Position numbers and translations under genes: made by a program. Under the pieces are notes generated by a model. The model was given only the letters and a program-made list of their open reading frames with translations, ran no database searches and had not been told where the DNA came from. 36,993 nt of DNA, taken from assembly GCA_049999765.1 (NCBI GenBank), contig JBNGIQ010007859.1, positions 1 to 36,993 of the forward strand. The letters run 5' to 3'. Positions 19,034 to 30,502 of the stretch are shown piece by piece. Numbering within the stretch: the first letter of the stretch is position 1; every line of letters starts with the position of its first letter. Source of the DNA: Phaeoceros laevis (taxonomy: Eukaryota > Anthocerotophyta > Anthocerotopsida > Notothyladales).

Positions 19034-20525
19034 AGCGAACAGAAGTGTCTAAAAAGTTTCACATTCAAACCAAGTCATTTCTCAAGAAAACCACAACAAA
19101 ACTTTTTACAATCTCCATCTTGTGGTGTTTAATCTTATTCTTGCCAGATGTTACTTACGTGGCTACATTGAATTAAAGGTGACCAAACACTGGAACTCCT
19201 ATCATATTATATAGCGTGACTCGTCGATAAGATAAGATGCCAACCAACTCACACTGTCTTGAGCCCGATATAGCGTACGCTTATCCACGGATGAGCATCG
19301 AACAGGCCCCACACGATAACCGGTGAGTGTAATCAGGGCACTGAACAACTTGAAGTTTACTGGAAGCATCCAGAAGGACGAAAGAAAAGAGCTGGGGCGT
19401 GTCGCCACGAAACGGTGAAACGGTGAAAGCATTGCAGTTGGCGCCAACTCGCCAACTGTGAAGCGGATAACGAAGCCGTGGACAGGTGGCCGACGGCGAA
19501 GCAAACCGGGGACGCCACGCCACGCCACTGCTCCACTGCTTCTGTGTGGTGGGGACACGATAGAGACAACAAAGGAGTGCCTAGACATTCTGCTTCGCCT
19601 TCCTTTTTCCTCCTACATACTCGCTGGCTCGTGAACAACAACACACGGCATAGCTCGGGTGGTCTTAGACCAATCTACAAGCGGACCAAAACACCACAAC
19701 AGCTGGGAGAGACGCGGCCGAGGGAAGCCGCCCCGGAACCCCGGAAGGCGGCGCCCGCCCGCGGCTGGCTGTTTTACACTATTATTATTATTATTATGAA
19801 CGCCTCCCTCTCTCCATGCGTGACTGCTGATTGATTGCGCGTTCGCCAGTCCCGTCCGACTCCGACTGGTTGTTACAAGGCTGTTGTCCTCCAGATCGTC
19901 CTTTTACCCCTGCAGTAAAAGGAAAGGTGACTCTACTAAAAGGCCGCTCCTGTGCTTTCTCCTTTCCCTTTTGCGCATGCAGCGGTAAACACAGACTGCC
20001 GTCCGTCCGTTGGGGGAACCGTCCACCGCGGCAGCTGCAAAACACACATGTCGCTGTTATCGGTCCGGTCGGCCCACCGACGGGTCGCGGCTTCCCAGGC
20101 GCTTCCGCCGTTGCCCTGGTTAACTCGGTGCGCTGTCCAGAGTTTATGAGAGGTCCATTATTTTTGCCGCTTTCGTCGCAAGTGTGGCAAATTTGGGCTG
20201 CGCCAGGTGCAGGCGAATCGGGGGAATCTCATCAGCCCCCCGTCACAGTCAAATAATCCCCCCTTGTTTCGTTTTTGTGGGGAATCTAGGTAGGGTCCGG
20301 TCCACTGGTGACGAGTCTAGTCTAGTCATTATTTAATATTTAGTGTGGAAAACGAAATACATTCGGAAGATCTTTCTTCCCACGCTGCCGCCGGACCGGA
20401 TAGCCTCATCATCATCAAGCCTGGCGCTGGCTGCCGCCCGCCCCCATCATTTGGGGCATGCCGTTTATAGCCCGGGTGCCCCGCCTGCTCCCTACGCTTT
20501 TGAGCGGGCGCCAGGAGTTAGGGCT

Positions 20526-20625
20526 NNNNNNNNNNNNNNNNNNNNNNNNNNNNNNNNNNNNNNNNNNNNNNNNNNNNNNNNNNNNNNNNNNNNNNNNNNN
20601 NNNNNNNNNNNNNNNNNNNNNNNNN
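20526..20625. other. 100-N assembly gap
   Basis: One hundred N. AGGAGTTAGGGCT occurs on both sides of the gap, again suggesting overlapping contig ends. Confidence 0.97.
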
Positions 20626-21691
20626 AGGAGTTAGGGCTCCCTTGCCTTTCACGCTGGCCGGGCTAAAATGCCCCTCCCTCTTGTCCTTACTTGCAAGCCA
20701 GCGGTTTCGCGTTTTTTCGCAGAACAAGGGGAGGGCATTTTTGTTTTTTTGGTTGGTGGGGGTCGGAAAGGAAATAACAAAACAACAAACAGGCGAATCT
20801 GCGTGTTGGGGTTTCAACATTCCGCGGTCCTTGCCCGAGACCGATACGAGACGGGACGAGACGAATCGACGTCGTGTTCCTTGATTCCGTGCTGTTTTGT
20901 GCCCCGCTTTCTTTTTTCTCACAAGCTCAGAATATCCCGTCCCGTGGACGGGAAGAGTAAGTTTTTGGGGATTCCCTTTTCGTACCTTTTTTTTTCCCTC
21001 ATTGGATGATGTTACATGCTACTCTTGTAGTGCCGGACTAGTAGGCCAGTCTCGTTGCTGCCTTTGCATGGAGGCAAGTTCCGAGTGGGAGGCGGGCCCC
21101 GCCGCCGGACTCTTTCGGCCCAGCGGCCCACGTCATTTATGGGGGGCGAATCCGCCGGCGATACTGCCTAATTAACGCGCCTGCCCCCGATTAATAAAGG
21201 AGTAACGAAGGCTGCGGCTGCTACCGGAGGCCGCCCACGCTACGCCTCGGGCCCAACGCCGGCCCCACCCGGGCGTCATACCACCGCTTATTAATTATCA
21301 TCTCCATCTCACGCTGTGGCAATACGGCAGCACCACATAATAATTAGACCAGACCACCAGGTTGGTCAGGTTAGGCCAGGTTAGGTCCACTCAGCAGCCA
21401 GCCGCCTGGAAGGGCTAGGTCAGGTGCCTCTTAGCTGGGTGGCTGGGACAAGTAGGTGCATGGCCCTTGGGAGCGGCCAAGAGGCGCCCGGCCCGGCCCA
21501 GCTCGGGCCGGAGAGAGAAGTGGATGATGACGCCGGACCGGAGACGGGGAGCTGGCCTTCTCTTCCTCGGCTGACACTGGATCCTCCCACATACTTGGAA
21601 GCTCCAGGGCGCTCGGGCAGGCCGGCCACGTCACCCGCGCCTCCAGTCGGGTTTTCACGTCCCCCATTCGCGGCCGTTATTTCCCTAGAAA

Positions 21692-21791
21692 NNNNNNNNN
21701 NNNNNNNNNNNNNNNNNNNNNNNNNNNNNNNNNNNNNNNNNNNNNNNNNNNNNNNNNNNNNNNNNNNNNNNNNNNNNNNNNNNNNNNNNNN
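21692..21791. other. 100-N assembly gap
   Basis: One hundred N without an obvious shared flank, so the missing length is unknown. Confidence 0.97.
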
Positions 21792-22320
21792 CCTGCTTCT
21801 GGTGGAGAACCATTTCGTTCCCTTCACCTTTCCATCGGAGGCCCTCGCAGGACGGAACCGGAGCAGAAAAGAAAAAGAGTGCGCCCGCGAGTGCGACCAG
21901 CTTTCTTCTGGAGAAGGGAAGGAGTGAGAGTGCCGAGTGTTTTTCGCTCCCTACGCTTCTACGCTCCCTCTCCGTTGTGCGGGCCTGCCTGCCTTGCTTT
22001 GCGAGCCGGCCTTCCCTAGACTTGCCGTCTCTCCAGTCCCCTTGCATGCACACATTGCTTGCCGCCGCTCTCAGTTCAGCGCAGTGAGAGTCTCTTCTCT
22101 CCGTTGCAGCGCTCTGGGTTTTCCTTCTCCGATCGGACCTGTGCTAGCGGCTTCTGCTTCTTCCGCCATAGCCAGCTCTAGCTGTTCTGCTTCTCGAGGA
22201 GGGAGGAGGAGGCCGGGATTTGGTGGAGTGTCAGGAGGAAGAGGAGGTCTACAAGCAAGTTTGAGGAGGAGTTAGCTAGGAGGAGCTACAGCAGGCGGAA
22301 GCAAGCAGCAGAAGCAGAGA

Positions 22321-23988
22321 ATGAGCTGCAACGGATGCCGTGTGCTGCGCAAGGGCTGCAACGACAACTGCGTGCTGCGGCCGTGCCTGCAGTGGATCGA
22401 TTCCGCCGACGCGCAGGGCAATGCGACCGTGTTCGTGGCCAAGTTCTTCGGCCGCGCGGGGCTCATGGGATTCATAGGCGCTGTGCCGGAGGATCAGCGT
22501 GCCGGTATGTCATCTCAAGGCATCTTCACGTGTGTAGACCTGTTGTTTGAGAGCCTCGGTCGGGGAGGGAAGTTGCTAAAGTTGTTGCATGGAATGGTTT
22601 GGGAAGGAAGAAGATTACGGTCAAGGTTTTAGGAGGAGCAATTTTAGGCCTCTGGATTGTTTGCTTTGTTGCTCTGCTGCCTGTGAGTGAGCTCATGCGT
22701 GGGAAATTCGGTGAATGCAGCTCTCTTCCAGTCCCTCCTGTACGAGGCGTGCGGCAGAACCGTGAACCCCGTGCACGGGGCGCTCGGCCTGCTCTGGTCC
22801 GGCAAGTGGAACGTGTGTGAAGCGGCCGTGGAGACGGTGCTCAAGGGAGGCTCGCTCAAGCCGCCTGCGCAGGCCGTGCTTGCGGTGGCTAGTACCGGGA
22901 ACAACACCGGTGGCTTTCCGCGGGCCACGGCGGGCATGGCAGCCGCAGCTCCGATGCAGCAGCATGATTGCTTCACCTTGCAACAACAGCAGCAACATCT
23001 GCTGGAGAGGATGCCGGCGTCCTTGACCTTGCCTCGGTCCAGCCCCAGGCTCAACACCAACCGGGCCCGCTCTTCCTTCACCGGGCACCACTCTCCTGCC
23101 ACGGCCAATGTCGGTGACCGACTGGCCGGGCTGGTGCCTCCCTCGGGTGCGCCTGTGCATGAGCTGGACAACGCGTCCGAAATCAGCAGCGCGGGCACCT
23201 CGTCTAGGTTGATGAGCCTGGAGGCTGCCGCTGAGGAATTGAGGAGGCGGGACATGTCTCTGTCCATCCGGCAGGACTGGGAGCAACATCAACAGCAGCG
23301 GCAAGGTGGAGGAGGAGCAGGAGGAGGAGGTTTCATCGGCCAGGGCAAGGAGAACGGGGGGGAATGGCGGATGCAGCACAATGTTTCTGCTTCCGAAATT
23401 TCCCGCCGGACTTGGCAGGAGACATGCAATCCGGCCGCGCTGGCGCACCAGCAGCAACAGCAACAGGGAGGCTTCTGGTCGGGCCCGGCTCTCATCAGGG
23501 AAGATTTGACGCGGCGTCTGCAGCAGCAGCAGAGTTTCGATCCCAGAGTGAAGCGGGAGTACCGCGACGTCCAGCAGGGTGTGGTGGCGTCTCCGGAACC
23601 CCCCCGGAGAGTGCAGCCGAGGCTGGAACTGGACTCTTCTCCTTTCAAGGACCAGACATGCCTGGAGATGCATGAAACCGCCGCCGCGGCATGGGACGCG
23701 TCGGAAGCGGAAGCCCGGGGTTCTTCCGGGAACAACGGGGGGAAGGTGGCCCCCATGGAACTCAACCTCACCTTGAATTCCTCGTTCGCAAGCACCGCCA
23801 AGGAGCAGCAGATGCGGAAACCTTCCGCTTCCGCGGGGGTCAGGGTATCTAGCCCCTCCTGCGGCTCTATAAATTCCGAGGGCTCCGTCACCAGCCTCCA
23901 CAGTCACAAGCCCGTGGTGTCGCCATGGACTCTGCAACTGGCCAGTGAATCGCAGTCCAATAGGCAGCTCTTGCCTCTGCTGCGGTAG
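22321..23988 (+). CDS. LBD: Class II LOB-domain (LBD/ASL) transcription factor
   Basis: Two exons: 22321-22504 and 22721-23988, with the intron at 22505-22720 (GTATGT...GCAG). They give 483 residues. The LOB domain is complete: the zinc-finger-like CX2CX6CX3C (C3, C6, C13, C17 in [17 protein letters not shown]), then [38 protein letters not shown], the splice at [20 protein letters not shown], and [19 protein letters not shown]. The [13 protein letters not shown] start and lack of the class I coiled coil place it with LBD37-42. In Arabidopsis, LBD37-39 repress anthocyanin and nitrogen-response genes. The tail of about 370 residues is much longer than in angiosperms and has Q-runs, a Gly-rich run and a [11 protein letters not shown] segment (L409-L413), an EAR-like LxLxL repression motif. 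Nuclear, probable repressor. The function in this species is inferred. Confidence 0.93.
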
Positions 23989-25855
23989 CCTGCTGGTCTT
24001 TTCGTTTCTTTTTTTGCCCTCCCTTTTTCCTGATTTCCTGCTCGGGCATGTTCATATTCACCAAATTCTCTGTCCTTCGGGGAGAGATCGGTCTGTAGAG
24101 TAGACCAACAAAGGTGAGCGAATTATTTTACTAGCCTAGGTCGAGCTGTGAGTTGAGTTGGGCCTCCCTGGCAAATAGCATCAGCACCGCGGCAACAGAG
24201 GAGTTGAAACAGGCGAGATGAAAGCTGTGTTCCCACTACCTGGATGGAGTGTATTCCAACCCAGGCCCCAATTTTTGTTCCCAGTAAAAATGTCGATACG
24301 TTGATACGTGAATTTTCCCTCTCCTTTGTGACTTACAGTACGGTGCAGTGCAGGTGAAAGCTGGTTGGGGGGGGGGGAGGCAGGAGCAGTAGCGGCGGCC
24401 GGCTATTGAATGTTCCTTCTCATTCAGGTCATGGCTTGGCTGGGTCGCTGGCTGCTGGCTGGTTTTCCATCTTCCCAAACTGCCACCATTCTCTGGAGGC
24501 AGCGAGAGGATCCGGGTAGGGGTCCTGAGATCCGGGCAATCAATGGTGCGGCTAACAGAAGGTCAGATTACCGCTGCGCAACCATCAATCCTTTTCCTAG
24601 GATCTCTGATCCCGAGGGCCTCCATCGCCCACATTCGTACAGTACACACTCAGCGGGGCCTGGCTGACTCCAGTCCTTGTGGTGGAGTGCCGGGAGCACT
24701 CTTACCGATCGACGACATGCTTGGGGTCCATCAATGGAGGCGATCAAGGGATGAATCTTGTGTTAGCTGGCGAGCTCACAGTCAGGGCTGGCTCGGCTGG
24801 CGTCATGGACAAGAGAGCTAGGGCAGGCAGGCTTTAGCGCATACATGTGTTTCTTCTTCCTCTCCGCGCCCATGTATGTACATGTCACATCTGCTGCTTA
24901 CCCCGGCCGCGGGGCTGTACGGCGGTCGGCACTAGGGCGCGTTGCACATGGCTGTTGTCTCCCAGTCCAGAGGCAGTGGCACGTCCAGCAGTCTCTTTTA
25001 GCTAGCGAGCTAGCGAGCCAGGCCAGAAGCCCAAAGGCCCCAACCTTTTTTCCCTTCGTACCTTCAACCTGCTGCTGCTGCTGCCATGAAATCCACGCTT
25101 GGACAGGGCTGTTGCTCTGGTGTTTTTCTTCTTTCAAGAACGCCCACTCGAAGTTCGGCGGAATCTGCACCCTCCCGCCCTGTTGACAATTAACGTGCCC
25201 CACTGGGCTGTACAGGGCATTTCACCATATTCTGTTGCCGGTGGGTTTACCGGTGGTGCAGGCGGGGTGGGGTAGGGCAGGCCAGGGTAGACTGACTAGG
25301 GCAGGTCGTGATTCCTTCCTAGGCCTTACATCCCACTGTTCGTTCGGTCTTGAGCGCCGTCTCGAACTCTGCTGCCTCTGCTGCCTCTGCCTCGCACACA
25401 TCGTGAATCGTGATTCGCATTCTGCGTAACGTCCGGTGGCACTTCGAGAGTGTCTCTGGTACCTCTGTTTGTCTAAGCGTTTCTCTGTCTGGAAGGATCC
25501 GTGGCAGTTGCAGCCAACAGTTTCTCATTGCACCCCCGAGATAGGGCTGGTGACACTCCCGAGCTAATGTTACGCCCATCTTTTGGAGGTCAGGGAGTCT
25601 AGTAGTGAGTTACATCTCTCTTCGAGCGGTGTGGTCATCCAGGACAAACAGGTCGCCCCGGACGATGCGGCTTCGGCAGTCCACAAGGACGGTGGACTGC
25701 AGCAACTCCCAAATTATTCACCACATGCCTAGGTGTATGTATGTTGGAAAATGTAGGATGCTTCCAAGTGCCCTTGTGGTGTGGGACTGGGATAAAGTAC
25801 TCCATCGAAAAGCTATGCTCCTCTCTTCTTCCTGTTGACCGTTATCCAACTATCT
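23989..25855. other. LBD downstream region, no gene recognised
   Basis: About 1.9 kb of mixed, partly GC-rich sequence. It has an 11-G run at 24367-24377, CTGCTGCTG runs at about 25070-25084, an AGCTAGCGAGCTAGCGAGC doublet near 25000, and a small hairpin CAGTCCAC...GTGGACTG at about 25677-25699. Frames here show no family features. The first part is the LBD 3' UTR. Confidence 0.45.
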
Positions 25856-25935
25856 CTTTGGGGACATTGAAGTGGTAAAGAATCATGCCCACCCAAAGGG
25901 GTGGCTCAGGTTCAATACCCACTCAGGGCAGTGTG
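25855..25935 (+). mobile_element. Possible tRNA-derived SINE head (pol III A and B boxes)
   Basis: GAAGTGGTAAAG at about 25868 resembles a pol III A box, and GGTTCAATACCC at about 25909 a B box (GGTTCRANNCC). The spacing of roughly 40 bases fits a tRNA-like promoter. There is no foldable intact tRNA and no poly-A tail; satellite-like repeats follow directly. Weak but specific. Confidence 0.4.
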
Positions 25936-26255
25936 CTCTATCAATTGGTTTTTAAAATCTATAGTGAAATCTACAAACTAACATGGCTTAACAAACAGTG
26001 TGCTCTATCAATTGGTATGGCTTAACAAAATAACATGGCTTAACCACCATAGCTAGTGTGCTCTATCAATTGGTATGGCTTAACAAAATAACATGGTGGT
26101 TAAATGGTATGGCTTAACAAAATAACATGGCTTAACCACCATAGCTAGGTACGAGCTACCACGCAAGTCCATGGCTTAAGTTAAACCACCATAGCTAGGT
26201 ACGAGCTACCACGCAAGTCCATGGCTTAAGTTAAACCACCATAGCTAGGTACGAG

Positions 26256-26355
26256 NNNNNNNNNNNNNNNNNNNNNNNNNNNNNNNNNNNNNNNNNNNNN
26301 NNNNNNNNNNNNNNNNNNNNNNNNNNNNNNNNNNNNNNNNNNNNNNNNNNNNNNN
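26256..26355. other. 100-N assembly gap inside the satellite array
   Basis: One hundred N within the 50-bp tandem repeat. Both flanks are repeat copies, so the array may be longer or shorter than shown. Confidence 0.97.
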
Positions 26356-26625
26356 CCACGCAAGTCCATGGCTTAAGTTAAACCACCATAGCTAGGTACG
26401 AGACCATAGCTAGGTACGAGCTACCGTGCAGGTCACAAACATGAAGTCACAAACATGAAGTCCATGGCTTAAGTTAAACCACCATAGCTAGGTACGAGCT
26501 ACCAGGCAAGTCACAAACATGAAGTCCATGGCTTAAGTTAAACCACCATAGCTAGGTTCGAGCTACCAGGCAAATCACAAACATGGTGGTACCGGGCAAG
26601 TCACAAACTACACACTAACATGGCT

Positions 26626-26635
26626 NNNNNNNNNN
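26626..26635. other. 10-N gap with duplicated flanks
   Basis: The 46 bases before it (AACATGGTGGTACCGGGCAA through ACACTAACATGGCT) are repeated right after it, as at 18398, suggesting an unmerged overlap. Confidence 0.95.
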
Positions 26636-27379
26636 AAACATGGTGGTACCGGGCAAGTCACAAACTACACACTAACATGGCTTAACAAACAATGTGCTCT
26701 ATCAATTGGTATGGCTTAACAAAACAACATGGCTTAACCACCATAGCTAGGTATGAGCTACCACGCAAGTCCATGGTTAAGTTAAACCACCGTGCTCTAT
26801 CAATTGGTATGGCTTGACAAAATAACATGGCTTAACCACCATAGCTAGGTACGAGCTACCACGCAAGTCCATGGTTAAGTTAAACCACCATAGCTAGGTA
26901 CGAGCTACCAGGCAAGTCACAAACATGGTGGCGTGCTCAATTCCCTTGTGGAGTTGGTACCACCATAGCCTTGTGGAGTTGGTATAGAGCGGCACTTTAC
27001 TACTACTAAACCACCATAGCTAGGTACGAGCTACCAGGCAAGTCACAAACATGGTGGCGTGCTCAATTCCCTTGTAGAGTTGGTATAGGCAAGTCACAAA
27101 CATGGTGGCGTGCTCAATTCCCTTGTGGAGTTGGTATAGAGCGGCACTTTACTACTACTACTACCACCATCACAAAAATCGAAGTTTGGCAACACCATAA
27201 TGGCTAAACTTAGCCCCCCTCATGAGTACTACTACCATCACAAAAATCGTGGCTGCAATGTGGCACAGAAGCTGCAATGTGGAACACATAAATTGAAAGT
27301 ATGAAAGCTTCTATAACAAGTATGAAAGCTTTTATAACTGCAACACACGGAGAGCCTAAATAAACACTGAATTTACCTT

Positions 27380-27760
27380 TGAAGAAATTGGTATTGTACA
27401 TGTCATGGTTATTATAAAAAACTCATACTAATTTAACTCATAGTGTAACAGTGCCAAAGAAATTGGTATTGTACATGTCATGGTTATTATAAAAAACTCA
27501 TACTAATTTAACTCATAGTGTAGCAGTGCCAAAACAGACACGTTGGAAAAATTAAGACTGAAATGAGCAACAGACACATTGGAAAAACTAAGACTCAAAT
27601 GAGCATCACATTGGAAAAACTAAGACTCAAATGAGCATCCTCCTCCTCCATGGCCCGCATCGACTTGGAGCTTAGCAAGTTTCTTTAACAAATCTTGCTA
27701 GACTTGTAGCTCAGCAAGTTTCCTAAATCAATCTTGGTGGACTTGTATCTTAGCACGTTT
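27380..27760. repeat. Three consecutive small tandem repeats
   Basis: (1) An about 76-bp duplication, AGAAATTGGTATTGTACATG through AGTGTAACAGTGCCAAA, copies at about 27381 and 27458. (2) About 33-bp units, ACATTGGAAAAACTAAGACT with CAAATGAGCA, three copies at about 27535-27640. (3) About 47-bp units, GACTTGGAGCTTAGCAAGTT-like, three diverged copies at about 27660-27760. Confidence 0.88.
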
Positions 27761-28100
27761 CTTTGACGCTTGGACTTGGACATGATGTAATTCAACTTTA
27801 CAGAGGTACTGCAAATAAAAGCTATCGTCTTTATAGTCGTAAAGTCCTGAAAGTAACACAACCATCATTAGAAGTCTATAACAATAGCAAACACGTTGCT
27901 TGGGTAGAGGGAGGGTAGGTTGCCGTATGGGTAAAGGGACACACAGACACACGGTTCCTGGGTCTCTTTGTGTAAACTGGTTAGGGCCACGGCATGTGGA
28001 ATGAAAATTGATCGCCCAAAAAAATAAATAGCAAACACGACTCATAGAGCTAAAAACAAGTGTTTACAATCTTAAAGTCCTCAAAGTAGGACAACCATCA

Positions 28101-28560
28101 TTAGACTTGCACGTTGTAGTTGTCCTCGGACACCTCAGTGGAGCAAACGGTTGCTTGGCACACTTGTGCCACAATATCAAAATCCTACACACAACATAAA
28201 AAAAGCATTACATTGAAGTTCATATCCATGCATCAATTGCAAGCCTACGTTGATGAAAAAAAACGTACCAATGTACCTACCTTGGTGAAACCTGTTACTC
28301 GGGAGGCATCCAACAACTTGGAGCCTCGTACAACACTCTACTGTTTGAGCAATCGAAAAACTGATGCCCTTGGGCATTTCTTGGTTGTCGACACTTGCAT
28401 AAAACCTTCCACTGATTGCGTGACTGAGCAGCCTTCTCATCCTCACACCCTTGCAACTCATTCAAAACATCTTCTTGTTGCTTGGACAGCCTGCTTTCTG
28501 GAATAGACTCATTGATGAGGCGGCCAGATAGTTTCATCACTTCTTTGACCATGTAACTAA
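28101..28560 (-). CDS. Exon-like pieces of an unknown gene (partial, uncertain)
   Basis: I do not recognise a family. A splice-consistent pair on the minus strand is 28337-28281 (SVVRGSKLLDASRVTGFTK, ending at a GTAGGT donor) and 28184-28101 (DFDIVAQVCQATVCSTEVSE and on to a TAA stop), joined in phase 0. Upstream, another open frame at 28552-28295 starts with ATG and holds KVLCKCRQPRNAQGHQFFDC, which loosely recalls a small Cys-rich zinc-binding knuckle. How it connects to the pair is unclear, because the frames differ. A related exon end (NASLEDGFTK before a GTATGT donor) occurs at about 29880. This could be a decayed repeated gene or part of a transposon. Confidence 0.3.
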
Positions 28561-28938
28561 AAATAAGTTGTGTCTAGGAATGATGTCGATAAGTTTCGAG
28601 CATCTGATTGAAGATAATAAAGAAGACTTCCACCTTTAAAAGCATTCGCAATAACATGAATTGAGTAAGTGGACTCAAGACTAAGTAAAATTGAGTGCCC
28701 TGAACAGACTTGAGGCAAGACTAACCAAAGTTGACCACGAGCAAAGCACCTACACCGAGCAAAAGTATACCACCTACCTTTCCCTCCTCGAAAGAAGCCA
28801 ATTGGCTCGTTAAGCATGCCGGTTTTTTATCGTACCCATTGTTCGCCAAAGAGAGGTCAACAACGTTTGGAAACCTTTTGGTTCGCGGGCGAAGTACAGA
28901 GTGCGCAAAATTTAGGGTTGCGTTTGATTGTGGGATGG

Positions 28939-29309
28939 CGATGGCGTGCGACGACTCGGGGACCCTCTGGCCTGAGGGGAGCTCTTCCTCAAAACGCATC
29001 AAGCGAATTGGCCTGGATCTTCTGGTGACTCCAGATTTGGACATGTGTGAGGTTTTGGAGGGGAGTCGCTTCTTGCGATTGTCTACAACAGCTAGAAGAT
29101 TAAGTGATGTGGCCTTGCGTCATTTTCATGGATATGCTCTTTTGGCAGATGGATCTGGTAATTCTGGTCTGGGGATTCTGGTCTGGGGATTCTATCCTGT
29201 GAATCTAGAAAATTATGTGCAGCAGTCAATACAACGGTACTACTTACTCCAAAACCAGATCCATAAAGCATCCTACCTTCTTGGCCAAAATCTGCGCCCT
29301 GTAACCTAA
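28939..29309 (+). CDS. Hypothetical open frame, uncertain
   Basis: A + frame from ATG at about 28939 (MACDDSGTLWPEGSSSSKRI, then IGLDLLVTPDLDMCEVLEGS, STTARRLSDVALRHFHGYAL) runs to a stop at 29309. I recognise no domain. The opposite strand is also open (29044-28721), so either or neither may be real. A tandem GGATTCTGGTCTGG doublet lies inside at about 29164-29191. Confidence 0.25.
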
Positions 29310-29859
29310 GAACTGAACCAGCAAATATCCCATGACTTGATGAGATTGCCTGTTACATCTGACTTGAGGATCGGGGGATGCAAGAGGCGCCTGATTGCAT
29401 GCAAAGCTCCACACCTCCCATGTAGACCGTCTTTTTTGTTTTCCTCAACGAATGCCTTCATCACGACTCGTAGCTCCGTCTTGCAGGCCTCCCCCGTCCA
29501 CCATAGTTCTTTCCAAGTATTTGACAGCTATTGAATATAATTCCTTTTTTGCACAGATTTGGCTCAAGGGAGGACAAATTCAAATTCTTACACCGCAAAT
29601 TGGTTCAATAGATCGAGAGGTTTCCGGTGTCGAAGGCTTCAGAAATAGAAGTTGTTAATCTGCACCCTGCAAATTAAGTTTCACTTACCTTGAAGAGTGG
29701 CGAAGCTTCATGCTACGACATCGAAATTGTAATCGTAGCAACTCTGGCTCTGCGAATGCAGAGCTCTCCATACACATATTGAGGAACGAAGAATGCAACC
29801 GCATGCCGCCGCGACCGTCTATAACAATAGCAAACACGAGTCATAGAGCTAAAAACAAA

Positions 29860-30240
29860 ATGCACATACCTTTGTGAAGCCATCTTCTAGTGAGGCATTC
29901 AACACGCCAACAACCCTCTTGGGATTTGAACACATTGAGAATTGTGGCCCTCATCTTGATGCGGCCCTCGGAGGTGGCAAATAGCCTCCCACTCGAGGCA
30001 TAGCGATGCGACATAGCATCCTTTGGCTTGCTAGGACACATAACATTGAGTGCCCTCAATTCTTCAAAAGTTGGGGCAACATCTTCATGCTACTTTTTCA
30101 TACACTTCCCAGCAAAAAACTTCTCAAGACAAAACAGAGCGCCACTCTAGGGAGCATAAGCCTTCATGGCTCCACTCATCACACTCAAGAAGACTTCAAC
30201 CTTGACGTACTCATACCAATCTATATTGGTATGAGGAACA
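29860..30240 (-). pseudogene. Second exon-like copy of the unknown gene, with stops
   Basis: Reading leftward, one minus-strand frame gives YEYVKVEVFLSVMSGAMKAY, a TAG, then FCLEKFFAGKCMKK, another TAG, then APTFEELRALNVM and SHRYASSGRLFATSEGRIKM. Near the left end, RVVGVLNASLEDGFTK precedes a GTATGT donor, resembling LLDASRVTGFTK before the GTAGGT donor at 28281. The flanking words AACAATAGCAAACACG and TCATAGAGCTAAAAACAA are also shared with 27.8-28.1 kb. This suggests duplicated, decayed gene or element sequence of unknown identity. Confidence 0.3.
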
Positions 30241-30351
30241 AACAACCATCAATGACCACAATTAGTCTCGAGATATACTCAGTGACCAATTTGTAGTCTC
30301 TAAGTAGTATGTCCATAGCAAACATTTCAATCATTGACCAATAAGTAGTTT

Positions 30352-30500
30352 CTAAATTCTAGTCTATTGGTAGTCTCAAGTCTGTCCAGAACAAATATGT
30401 CTCTAAATTCTAGTCTATTGGTAGTCTCAAGTTTGTCCACAACAAATACGTCTCCAAATTCTAGTCTATTGGTAGTCTCTAAATAGTCTCTAGAGTGAGA
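30352..30500. repeat. 51-bp tandem repeat, about three copies
   Basis: CTAAATTCTAGTCTATTGGT recurs with starts near 30352, 30403 and 30454. Between copies lies AGTCTCAAGTCTGTCCA with small changes. Confidence 0.9.
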
Positions 30501-30502
30501 GA

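Larger units (their letters stand above)
19034..22320. other. GC-rich upstream region of the LBD gene, two gaps
   Basis: About 3.3 kb without a supportable gene. From about 19400 it looks GC-rich, with long chance frames on both strands. It includes 100-N gaps at 20526-20625 and 21692-21791. The last 400 bases (CT-rich, for example CTCTTCTCTCCGTTGCAG near 22090-22110) are likely the 5' leader of the LBD mRNA and might contain a leader intron. An AG-rich stretch immediately precedes the start codon. Confidence 0.45.
25936..27175. repeat. Complex satellite-like tandem array
   Basis: Interleaved repeats built from a few words: GTGCTCTATCAATTGGTATG, GGCTTAACAAAATAACATGG, ACCACCATAGCTAGGTACGA, GCTACCACGCAAGTCCATGG, CAGGCAAGTCACAAACATG and GTGCTCAATTCCCTTGTGGA. 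The clearest unit is about 50 bp (TAAGTTAAACCACCATAGCT onward) and is repeated head to tail around 26146-26255 and after the gap. Longer variants insert CACAAACATGAAGT. Two gaps (26256-26355 and 26626-26635) fall inside. No coding frame is conserved. Confidence 0.92.

Noticed and set aside
20343-22053. Frames running through N gaps
   Set aside because: Their length is created by the N runs and the real sequence is short and non-descript.
22644-23267. Second antisense frame over the LBD gene
   Set aside because: A shadow of the coding exon.
22693-23937. A 414-residue antisense frame opposite the LBD gene
   Set aside because: The sense strand encodes a complete LOB domain with proper splice sites. 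The antisense frame is a GC-rich shadow with no recognisable domain.
25855-25935. A functional tRNA gene
   Set aside because: A- and B-box-like words exist but no cloverleaf with an acceptor stem can be formed; SINE remnant preferred.
26146-26420. Regular repeats resembling a CRISPR array
   Set aside because: Repeats are contiguous, with no unique spacers, in a eukaryotic nuclear context; this is a tandem satellite.
28721-29044. Minus-strand frame starting MSKSGVTRRSRP
   Set aside because: No recognised domain, and it overlaps an equally unsupported + frame. I could not decide and listed only the + frame at low confidence.
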